A DNA stretch of 64,000 bases from Seiridium cupressi (Eukaryota > Ascomycota > Sordariomycetes > Amphisphaeriales > Sporocadaceae), in contig JARVKI010000013.1 in NCBI GenBank assembly GCA_036674765.1, positions 581,083 through 645,082 of the forward strand, read 5' to 3'. The notes beneath the pieces are model-generated. The model ran no database searches. It saw only the letters and a list, made by a program, of their open reading frames with translations, and had not been told where the DNA came from. Shown in pieces: positions 43,292-54,117 of this stretch. Within the stretch, counting starts at the first letter, position 1. Each line of letters begins with the position of its first letter. The position numbers and the translations under genes are program-made.

Positions 43292-44423
43292 ATGAAAACG
43301 TTGGGACTTGCTGTTGTGCTAGCTCTCGCGGCCAGTGCTTTTGGCCTCGACTGCAATGGAAATTCTGCGCTTTGCGACCGCAAATACAGCAACGTCACCT
43401 TCATAGGCGCCCACAACTCGCCGTTCGTGGGTGTGTTGCCTACACAAAACCAGTTGACAGACGTGACTGCGCAGCTGGACCAAGGAGTGCGTTACCTCAC
43501 AGCTCAAACCCACGACAAGGATGGCGCTATCGAATTGTGCCATACGGATTGCGACCTGCTCGATGTTGGAACCCTTCAGACCTACTTGAGCCCTATCAAA
43601 ACGTGGTTGGATGCCAATGCTAACGATGTGGTGACTCTCCTCCTCACCAACGGGGATGCGATCGACATCAACAAGTTCGCAGATGCCTTCACGGCCGCTG
43701 GACTTGACTCATATGCCTATGTTCCAGGCGCTGATCTGGCCTTGGATGACTGGCCTACGCTAGGAACGTTCGTTGTAAACAATAAGAGACTCATCGTTTT
43801 CATGGGTGAGTGGCACCGACAACCTCCTCTCGGAGCACATAATTGACAAGGACGCAGACTATAACTCGGATACTTCCAAGGTCAACTACATTCTCGATGA
43901 ATTCAAGTATTATTTTGAGACGCCCTTCGACCCCACAGATTCCGAGTTTCCACAGTGCGACCTTGACAGACCAGCAGGAGCTTCGCCGGATGGTCGCATG
44001 TTTATTGTTAAGTGAGTAATATCCAACCCTCCGCACCGCCTCCTCTACGCTATCCGTAGAGTGGATTCTATGCTCAAGGTGCAAATGCTCCTGAGACCAA
44101 CTTTGGATGTGACAGCTATCACCTATAAGAGTGGTTACTGACATATCACAGCCACAATCTTGACTACGACCTCTTTGGGGTGTTGATCCCAGACCTTGCA
44201 GAGGCAGAGACCACGAACTCGGCCACTTCCATTCTGGCTCAATCAGACATATGTATCAGCAAATACAGCAGGGATCCAAATGTTGTTCTAGTAAGTTCAA
44301 ATCCGTGGCAGGATCTTTTCCTGCACGGAACCCCGACATGTACACTGGCTAACATAATGGTAGCTCGACTATGTATCAATAGGAGACTGGCTCACAGCTC
44401 AGACCACTCTAAACGGATTATAG
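43292..44423 (+). CDS. Secreted PLC-like phosphodiesterase (PI-PLC X-like TIM barrel)
   Basis: Four exons: 43292-43805, 43858-44011, 44152-44290, 44364-44423; introns 52, 140 and 73 bp; 288 aa. The signal peptide is MKTLGLAVVLALAASAFG. The fold signature follows: NVTFIGAHNSPFVG with the first catalytic-type His, a DQGVRYLTAQTHD strand, then ELCHTDCDLLD with the second His. Exon 1 splices to give VFMDYNSDTSKVNYILDEF, exon 3 starts NHNLDYDLFGVLIPD, and exon 4 gives LDYVSIGDWLTAQTTLNGL; this order is usual for fungal members. Cys pairs suggest an extracellular disulfide-bonded protein. Relatives cleave phosphodiester bonds of inositol phospholipids or GPI-like structures, but most fungal ones are untested. 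It is co-directional with the CDH-cytochrome gene 0.9 kb downstream. Confidence 0.88.
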
Positions 44424-45346
44424 GTCGCAACGGCCGGTGGAATGATGTGATGGCAGAACACAGTAAATGGAACTTACAGATACTCAGAATGACGTGCATT
44501 ACCTGTCCGCTGATCGTGAGTGGATTACGGTACTCTGAATGCTTCAACCCAGGACTTAAATTCGCTTCCGTTGGCCCTTTCCGGTTCTCCTTATTCCAAT
44601 ATTCTCTCCAAATGATTCGCGAAAGCATAATAGACTTCAAAAGGGGGGAAATACGGCAGTATCTACTCAACACTTATCCTTAGACACATTGTCGCCATTA
44701 GTTTAAAGCTCTCTTTGGCTCCCATAATGGAGCAGTCTCTGACGCCAGAGTCGCAGGACCGCTATAGATCTCCCGTACCAATAGCAGCACTAAGTATGCA
44801 GTGGCGTCCACCGCCAGCCCTGCGGTCCAATAACGATCGCATTCCTTTGAACCAGCATGCGGCGAAACCCAATAAGCAATCATCCTCACCCAAATATTTT
44901 CGGCAGCCTATATTTATCTTTAGACTTTGCTGCCGTGGCTGGCCCAAGCTGGGGTCAGCAGGGGTTCGGCGTCTACTGAATCTCTAGACCCCTTCAAGAG
45001 CAGCCAATGAGACCTCCCGCGTTCTAAGACATCAATGTGCTGACCAATTATAGCGCCACACCAACCCCAGTTGCCGCTGCATCTAGCGCTGCAGAGTTCG
45101 ACGACAGCGCTTCCGTGCCGGTTTTCCTGCGTGGTGGACCGGGTCGCCTTATAAGCAGGGGACAGGTGCGTGCTGAAGAAAGTCGATAGTTCATGGGTAT
45201 ATTGACTTTGATGTTGTTATCGATACTTGAAATCTTCATCCATTGATTGCAGTGCAGTCTGGGGTGTTTTACTCTTCGTCTTCTTCTTCATCTACAATAG
45301 CCAGTACCCGTATTTTCTGGGGTGCTGATAATTAGACTCATTCACA
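44424..45346. other. Intergenic, 0.9 kb
   Basis: 3' region of the PLC-like gene and promoter of the cytochrome gene. No gene seen. Confidence 0.4.
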
Positions 45347-46994
45347 ATGCGGTTTTCAAGCTTCGTACCCCTGGTGGGCACATTGTGTAAGTGAGATGAA
45401 CCATTTTAGCACTAATCGATATCGCCATCTGTATGAGCATCAGGATCACAGCCATGTTATCATTCCTACCTTTCTTGAAGCTAACAAGAATACTAGTGTC
45501 ATTCTTCACAGTATCACATGCGCAAAGCACGAATTCAACAACAAACACCACACTTCCATCTCTCTTCATCAGTCCTTCTAGGGACATTGCATTCGCCCTC
45601 AATGTGCCCAGCGACTCGGAAACAGATCTCTACTTCTCCCTCATGATACCACAGTCGGTGACATGGGGCGCCATCGGCCTAGGGTCTTCAAAGATGGCCG
45701 GATCCTTGATTCTCATGGCCTACTCGTCGTCATCCGGCAAGAACGTCACACTCTCGCCACGGATAGCCTCCGGGCACTCCGAGCCAGTATACACACCCGA
45801 TATCAAGGTGGAGGCGCTCGATGGGACAGGCCTAAGCAGTGACACCAGATATATATTCAATGGTCGTTGCTCGAACTGCCGATCCTGGAACGGCGGCAGC
45901 ATCGATGTGACCAGCAAATCGCAGAGCTTCCTGTATGCCACGGGGCCGGATGGGGACATCGACTCCGATGCACTCGATGCACCGCTGAAGATGCACTTGA
46001 ACTACGGAAACTTTGAGTTGGACATGGTGCATGCTACGAGTTCTGTGGGTGCAGCGCCAGCCATTCCCATCAGCAACACCACCGACTCGGTCGCAACCAC
46101 TCAGGGCTTGTCCGTAACTGGCAGCAGAGACATTGCGGCTCAGGTCCATGCTGTGGCCATGGTTTTCTGTTTTGTCGGCCTATTTCCCTTCGGCATTTTC
46201 GTGCTGCGACTGGGCAATTGGGTCAGATGGCATGCCGTCAACCAGGGATTGGCACTCATTGGCGTCGTTATTGGGTTCGGGCTGGGAGTTCACACCAGCT
46301 ATTTCTACAACAGGGTGAGCAGCCTCCGAGACTGGGAGAACACATGATGGTGTTACTGACCGAAGCAGTCCAAGAATTTCAAGGATGCCCACCAAGTCAT
46401 CGGCATCCTCCTCTTCATCTTCGTGCTCGCCCAGTTCGTGCTGGGCTTCATGCACCACAGAATCTATAAGAAGACGCAGCAGCCGACCAAGCTCGCGCCC
46501 GTCCACGTATGGATGGGAAGAGTAATCATACCCGTCGGCGTGATCAATGCGTTCCTGTATGGCCCCTTTCTCCATCCCTCGAGTAACTTTTTGTTTGATT
46601 AACCACTAACACATTATCCAGAGGTTTCCGATTCGCCCAAAGTCCCCAGTACAATTGGGTCCTCGCCGGGCTGGTCATCTTCATCTTCCCCGTCATGGCG
46701 CTGATCCTCTTCACGAAGAAGTTTGTCCAGAAGCGCTGGAAGAAGACCAAGGCTGCACCCGGCGAAGAGCAGGGCGGGTATGACATGGAGCCGTGGCGAC
46801 AGCCGGAGGCGCAAGCTGGCTACGGTCAGAACACAACGGTGACGGCGGGACAAAATAACCACCCGCAACATACGGCACCCATCGTTGTCATGGGACAGCC
46901 GGATATGAGGTCGTACCCGAGTTATCCCGGTAGTGGTGGTGGAAACAAGAGCGGAAATTTAGGCCCGCAGCAGGAGGTGAGGGAGTACGTATGA
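45347..46994 (+). CDS. CDH-type cytochrome domain fused to cytochrome b561 (membrane redox protein)
   Basis: Four exons: 45347-45386, 45512-46314, 46369-46556, 46622-46994; 467 aa. A 40-bp first exon and a 125-bp intron must be included to gain the signal peptide (MRFSSFVPLVGTLLSHAQS). Residues ~20-235 form the beta-sandwich haem-binding domain of cellobiose-dehydrogenase cytochromes (DOMON-like), with SVTWGAIGLGSSKMAGS, including the Met-ligand region, and a CSNC loop. Five or six helices of cytochrome b561 follow, with the expected His: AAQVHAVAMVFCF, VRWHAVNQGLAL, GLGVHTSYF, KDAHQVIGIL, MHHRIY, APVHVWMGR. The cytosolic tail is Gly/Gln/Pro-rich. It would carry electrons across the plasma membrane to the wall side, for example ferric or quinone reduction; partner unknown. 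Confidence 0.92.
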
Positions 46995-47908
46995 AACGCT
47001 CCGTGACTGGTTGCAGTCGTCTTCAGGATTAGGCGTCTAATGTTTTGGGGCCACGTGTTTTTGCGTTAAATACAGGCCATCAAATGATTGAGCCTTGGAT
47101 AGAATTACAAATGCATATACGCACCTTGAACAGCGGATCTCCAGCATGGTCGTGTTCAAGAAATGTTTGGTGACTAATTCGCACGAGTCAATATGTATGA
47201 GTGTTGTTCTGGCAGAAATTGTGGTATGGCAGCGGCGAGTACGATCGCCCTACGATATTTCGTGTAGCAATTCACGGAAAGATAGCGTGCGTAGAGAGCC
47301 CAGCCCGATAATAGGACTTTCCCTTATCTAATTATAGAATAGTATAGTACATCGTATCTGCACCTTCCATTCATGCCGGGTGGTATGGAGGTATGGTAGA
47401 AGTAGTGGTCTTCCCTGCTGTCCTCAACATCACTTGCCCTTTCGTTCTCATCATAGGTCATCGTTCATGTCTATCTGGGGGTTTTTGGTTTGAGGGCCCC
47501 TCTCTAACATAAAACGCCAATGTCATGTAAAGTGGTCGTAAATGTGTTACCGGTGATGCTATGTATAGCAACAGGGAGCGGGAAGTCAGAAAAATAGAAC
47601 GTGGTATAAGCTGCTCATCGTCGCACCGTCCCCTCTCTTGCTCTCATAAACACTTGGTCCGTTCGACATTGTGTGATCAACACCGCCCTGAATGGGATTT
47701 GACTTCACCCCATAGACTGGAATATGGCCGAACAGTCGTCTCCCGCATTGCCGTGCATCTCCTCGTGTAGGTTAAGCGCTGGAGGCCACCCACTTGTTAC
47801 CCAAAAATTACTATTTGCGAGTGGCCATCACTCCTCTTTGACGTCAAGTCAAACTTGAGAGATGATAACTGACCAGCATCATCGAAACGATACTTCGTGG
47901 GTAGTATT
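46995..47908. other. Intergenic between convergent genes
   Basis: 3' regions of the cytochrome gene and of pom1; nothing else recognised. Confidence 0.4.
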
Positions 47909-50900
47909 CTAGGCTCGTCGACTCATGGCGGCAGTAGCGCCGGCCGATGCCAGATCCTGTTTAGCACTAACACTGCGACCTGCGACACGTGGTAGGCTGC
48001 TACCGGGAGCTGTGGCTCCTGAGATACCACTTTGGCCTGTGCTCGTTCGCTTGATACCGCCTGATGTGAACGGTCCAGTAATACCAGATGCTCGTCTCGA
48101 CACGGCTGTGGGCTTGTGCGGCGAGGCACCTATTCGGGGCACTATCTTGTTTGCTGCTGGTGGGTCAGGAAGTGGTCGAGGCACTGAAATGGTGTTGTGG
48201 CGCTTCATGGGTGACGCATCGCGTGCTGCCGCACGTGGCGCCGAGACTGACATCTTGTGTCCTGTAATAAACTCGTGTCGAATGGCCTCTTCTGGCTTGA
48301 TTCGTCGATCCGGGTCCCAACGCAAGCATTTTGTCAAGAAATCCAAGAATGGCTCGTCATCGCACTTCAACACCTGCTGGAGGGTCTTGGAAGAAGGTCG
48401 GCGCCGACGGCCTTTGCTAGACACCGTCAAACGCGGCTTGCCCATTGAGTCAAAAAACAACTTTTTGCGCGTGCTTTTCTCAATTAGATGCTTCTCCGGG
48501 GGTCCGAAAACCTCCATGATGCAAGCCAGTTGCTCCTGCTCGTTCTCGCCAGGGAAAATCGGTACACCTGTATACAATTCGGCAAGAATACAGCCAATGC
48601 TCCACATGTCGATGGGCAAACCGTATGTCATCCCGAGAATGACTTCAGGTGAACGGTAGAAGCGGGATTGGATGTAAGTGTACACTTTCTCGTTCTCGAA
48701 ACAGCTGGATCCGAAGTCGATGACCTTGATCTCAGAGTGAATCGGATGCCTAAGCAGAATGTTCTCAGGCTTCAGATCACAGTGAATGACCTTGTGCTGC
48801 TTGAGTAAATTGAGAGAGCTCAGCATCTGCTTTGTGAACCGTCGAATGAGTTTCAACGAGAAGCCTCGAAAGTTATTTGACTTGATGAACTCATACAGGT
48901 TCATATCGAGAAGCTCGGTGGAGATGCAGAGATGGCCGCGGAAGTAGAAGCTGTGGGTAAAGTTGACCATGCTGTGTTTGTTCTTCGGGTCCCATTCGCG
49001 AAGTTTCTGAAGGATGTTCACCTCGACAAGAGCCTGCTGGTGGAAACGCTTCTTGTTGCGGATGATCTTGACAGCAACAAGGACGCCGGTTTTGTGGTCA
49101 ATGCATCGCACGACCTGGCCGAAACTTCCCTTTCCGAGCACATCCACAATCTCATAGCGATATGACAGATGATCACCGACAACTATGGAGTAGTCGCCGC
49201 GGTCATCATCGTATCCGAAGTTCGGGGCGCTAGATGACAAGTCGCCAATGACCTTGGCGGCATTTTGTGTTCCACAGAAGTAGATATCGTTGTAGTCGAC
49301 AATTTCCCCTCGTTCATATATGTTCAACATGGCAATGCGGATAGCTTCTTGTGGGCCGACTCTTTCCTTTGGCGTCGCTCTTCTGCGCAGCGCGTCAAGC
49401 GTCTTGGCCGCCAACTCTGTTTCTTTCCTCCTCGAAGCCAGCTTCTTCATTTCTTCTTCGGCCACAAGATCGTCCTTGTCTAAATCAGCAGTATACGTGT
49501 CCTGCTTGATGGAGGCCACAGACGGCCTCGGCCGCAATAACCTCTGCATTGAGGAAGGCTTCGACGCGGAGGTCGTGGTCTCGATCATTGAGCTATTGCC
49601 AACATCGAGCGAAGACTTCTTCGCGTTTGCCCACGTCTCGTTTTTGGCTTTCTCTTGTGCTGCGACCAAGCTAGACGCAGAGCTCTTCCTTCTCCTCGAT
49701 TCCAGATAAGAGCCAGTGGAAGGTTTCGACGTATGGCTTGGGCTAGCAGCCTTCATTGAACCCAAAGTCGCCGAAATAGGGATTCGAGGAGGGGGCATGC
49801 TTTCTTGGCGCGCATGATTAGTGCCGTTATCCACTGAAGCATTTGCGTGATGATTACTGCTCTTCGAAGCACTTCGTTTCCAGGAAAGGCTTAATTTCCG
49901 TCGCAGAGTGCTCATGGACGACGGTGTCTGAGGCTCTTCCGGGCTTGGCACAGGCGGTGGTGATTTTGTGGACGTCTTTGCCAGTTTCGGCGCTCTAGGC
50001 CCAGATGGCTTTTGCTGTGGTCTCGTTTCCGTGGTGGTGTTGACATCCAGTGGCATCGATTTGTTATTATCACCACCGGCCTTAGCACGAGTAAGATTCG
50101 TGCCAAACGTACTCTCATTTTTGGGTAGAGATGAGGAGAGGAAGGGGGAAATGGCAGGTTTCTGCGACTTCGTATCACTAGGAAGGTCCGGTATTGAGTC
50201 AGATGAAGTAATTGTGTCTGGCTCGAGGGGACTGTCCGGGCGGATGTGGTGCACAGAAGTGCTGCTTCTCAGCGTTGGTTTCTCCGGGTCCCTATCCTTG
50301 TGACCTCGAGAAAATAAGCTGCTCTTTGAAGCAGTCATGGGCGTCGTAGGGGTCTTCGCAATAATCCTGCTTGGCGGAGGAGTTACTTTGCCGTTGTCAA
50401 TGCCCTGGTCCTTGAGAGCTGCAATTTTTGTAGTCGTTGGTGTGCTGAGAGGACCTAGATTGAGAGGTGGTAGTCTCAAAGGTGCCAGGTTTCTCTTCGA
50501 TTGGCTTGCAACCACAGGCTTCTTCTCCGTATCCGAGATAGCACCACCCATGGTAGTCCTTGGTTTGCGTGCGCTTGGTTTCCTCTGGACTTGCGATAAG
50601 GGCTCGAACGATGGCGCATTCGATAGTGTTCCCGTCGAATTGCTATGTATACTGCTAGTATCAAATGCGTGACTGGATTTCTTCTTTTCAATAAAGGCGA
50701 TCTCTGCGGGAGAGTCCTTGGGTGATTCATAAGCTTTGGGAATAGCTGGCACTGGAGGCACATCTTCCTCCTCCTCAGCAGGCGGGCCATTGTTATGACT
50801 GTTCGTTTTCGGTGCTGGTAACCTGGAAGTCGAGGGATTCTGCGCAGTGCTGCGTTGTATTGAACCCGTTGATGTCCTTTGAGTATTGAAGCTCGTGGTA

Positions 50901-52272
50901 GAGCCGACAGACAGCCCAGAACTGTATGATTTTCTGTTTGGGTCCGGAGTAGTTCTCTGAGACGAAGGTGTAGAAGTCTTCCGAGGAATCATGGAAGGCG
51001 AACGGGAATGAGGCCTTATTTCGGATGTTGATGGTTGTGCGTTTGCAACTTGAGACAGACTCTGCGATTGATGCATAGACATGCGCTTGAGCCGTTGGGC
51101 ATCCGTGGGCGAAACCGTTCTAGCACCTAATCCACTGACATGAGGTGAGCCATGAGCAGGCATAACGGAGGCTCTCCTAGATGAACCGGGAGTTGCAGTT
51201 GCTCCAGCCCTGGGAGAGCGCGGGAAAAGCACTGATTTCCGGCTACCATCAGGGGTAAGTTGAGTCCCACTACTACCTGTGCTAGAGGAGAAGTTTGTGG
51301 CAGATATCCTCGGCGGAGGCTGAACAGATCTGGCCTTTGTTGCTCGAGCTGTTGTGAGGCCCCTTGTATCGCCGCCGTTGGCCCCAAAAACTTCCAACGA
51401 TGCGCGGGTGCCAGTTTCCTTATCAGAGGCATTCGAGATCAAACTAGGGCGTCTCTTCTGGGCCATCCCCCGACTCCCATGATCGGAATCAACAACCCCA
51501 AGCCCGATCGACTTCCTCGGTGGTTTCCCCAACGTATTTGTATTGGAGACTGGCGGGTAGTGGCTCTGGCGTCTATTCCTCATGGCCGCAGGTGCAGTTG
51601 GCGCATCCACAATACTCGCAGCAGGACCGGAGGCACTAGATCCTACGCTAGCCTGTCTGTTAGACAGACCCGGTCTTCTGAGTATCGATCCCGACCTGAA
51701 TAGTCTCCCTCCTGTGGCTGCGGTATTGGGAGTTGGGTTCGGTTGGACGGCCACACGGGTGCCGGCAACACTCTGGGTTGTGTTCGGCTGTTGTCCGGCC
51801 ATCTTGTCAAACGAAGGCTTCTCCTCGAGTATAGACCCGTGTCCAGTGGGCGAAGGGAATTGGGTGAGCTTGAACTCGGTTGAGGCAGACTCGAGGCTGC
51901 TCTGGAGGTCGTCAAAGCTCACTGACGGGAGAAAATCGAAAGACGCCGTGGTGTCGTCGCCTAAGTCACCGCTTCCTCCATGCCGACCGAAAGAAAACAG
52001 GGAATGGTTGTTTGAGGACGAGGCGCTCAGCATCGGAGCGTTGTTGGCAGTCGGAATCGTGGTAGTGCTTGTCGTAGGCGGCTTGTTTATGGGGTTAATG
52101 TTTTCTTTCGCCCTGCATCTCATGAGCCAAAATTAGTAAGAGAATTTCTTTGTCACATCATGGCATCTGTGGTCGCCGATATCTCAGAGCTGGGAAAGAC
52201 GTACGGTCGTGTCGGCGAACGGGAGGTGTTCGCTGGTCTCGGGCCAGCAGGGACCTTGTGATCCCTAATCAT
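47909..52272 (-). CDS. pom1: DYRK-family protein kinase, Pom1-like
   Basis: Two exons on the minus strand: 52272-52205 and 52112-47909, with a 92-bp intron; 1423 aa. The first exon is proposed here: the long frame appears to begin at an ATG at 52123, but that ATG lies in sequence looking like an intron end (branch TTACTAAT, then GATGCAG). Splicing to a GTACGT donor at 52204 gives a new start with an in-frame join to AKENINP. The first ~930 residues are Ser/Pro/Thr-rich and basic. A DYRK-homology box (NDIYFCGTQNAAKVIGD, SIVVGDHL) precedes the kinase domain (~975-1298): GKGSFGQVV, AVKII, HCDLKPEN with catalytic Asp about 1135, DFGSSC, and the autophosphorylated loop YTYIQSRFYRSPE. Pom1 proteins form cortical gradients controlling polarity and division. 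Confidence 0.93.
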
Positions 52273-52911
52273 AGGTTCAATCAGCCAGCGCCGGCCTGGC
52301 TTGGTTTGGCGAGTGTGAGACTATTGCCGGCGATGCGACGCGGGATCAATGACCATGCACACGACGGTCCGTGGAACACGAGCGATGCAAGATGTGCGTC
52401 CGGAGTTGCGAGTGTGGAATATTCCCCCCCTTTAGTCGTACCGCTCTGACTAGCACGTACAGACGGATGGACTAGCTGGACCCTATCTGCCGTCGTGGAA
52501 GGCTCAGTCCGGCTAAGGAGCTGAGTTCTGCTCGGCTGTAGCTATCGCATTTCGAGAGGGCTGCGCCAAAACGAATTGGTTCACGGGCGCGCTGCTGTAG
52601 ACGGTGTAGACGGCGCGTGGAAGAAGCGTGTTGAGCCTCGACCGAAAGCGTCGGCTGCTGAAATGAAGTTGGTTGGATGTTTGGTCCAGGAGCAAGAAAA
52701 TAAGAAGGTCGAGGTTGCAGGTCCCACTTCGCACCGCCCGTTGGGCTTGACTGGTTCAATTTGGTTGCTTGTTGCAGGCGTCCGTCGCTATGCACAATTT
52801 ACCGTCAACGAACGGGTCCCCCGCTCTATTTTTCCCTGAGGTCAAGTGATTGCAGTCAGCTTGAGTCTGCACTCCTCAGCTGCTAGCACGAGACAGCTTT
52901 TGCTGCTGCAT

Positions 52912-52927
52912 CATTCATTCATTCATT
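52912..52927. repeat. (CATT)4 microsatellite
   Basis: Four perfect CATT units. Confidence 0.9.
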
Positions 52928-54101
52928 TAGAATTCAAAGGGCATTTTATGACTTCGTGGCGTAACGTTATCGCTGCAGTCTATTTCGATTGGTCTTGCAT
53001 CTAGGTTCAGTCCAACTCTCGGCAACTGTCTGGGCGGGACGTTTTTATTTTTCTGACAGCCATCCGTCACAAGGGTCCTGGGGCCGAGCAGTGGGTAACG
53101 GGAGCCTTCTGCACCTGGCATGTTCACAGATACATACTTCCAACGTGGTGCTCTATCGTTTAGTAATGAGCAGAGAACACTATGGTACAGCCCGCTTACC
53201 TGCATCGACAATCCATCCCCCAACATTTCGAGTCCAGCTGGCTACATTGTATTTACCTGTCCCAAGAACCCCGATTTAGGCTCTCGCAGCAGTCAGCCCT
53301 TTTGCACGTTCCGGCACTGAATAGTGTCTTAGTGCCTGAGCCCACCCGCGTGCGCGCCTCACGTTTGGCCCTCGTGCTTAAATGACCCCTCTAGCTTAAT
53401 TTTACAGCCACCTGCCAAACTATGTAAATCCCAATGCTCAAATCTTACCTTCTATATGAATGTGGTCCAGGGGGTACACATGAACAATCTCGTCCGGAAT
53501 TGCAAACCACAAGGGATGACGATGGAGAGTTTACCGTATACCGGATTCCTCCTAGCTTCTCCAAGGGTATTCATCTGTTGCGAAATGATGTTCGTGTCAG
53601 CCTACTCCATTCTGTCTTCTCCGCATCTGCCAAGTACCATACTTAGATAATCTACCCAGGTAAGCTTGCGCATGTCTCACCTCTCCCGCAACACTACCAA
53701 GTACACCTGATAGAACAAAACACCAGATCATAATACCTGGGCTCTTCAATTTCTTCCACCATCAGCCTAACTAGGCATATCTACATACATGTCTTAAAAG
53801 TTGAGTTGGAGGCCAGTATTATGCCTGCTAGTGACCCCAGGCACGGCAGCAGAACTCGAGGCCAACTCTGCGGCCATATCTAATACATTGTACTGTACCA
53901 TGGACTCGCCCTTTTGGCTCCCCCTTCACTGCCCTGAGCTGCACAACGAATCAATCCCAAGCCCTTTTGCGAACGGTGATTGCTCAATTGTTTTGTTTTT
54001 CGCATTGTGCTAGCGAAACGACTAGCCGGACTCATCGTTCCCTGACAAAGTGGCCCCTCATATAAAGCACCTACCACACGGGCATCCCGCTTCCGCTTTA
54101 C

Positions 54102-54117
54102 TATTATTATTATTATT
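54102..54117. repeat. (TAT)5 microsatellite
   Basis: Five TAT units followed by a T run. Confidence 0.9.
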
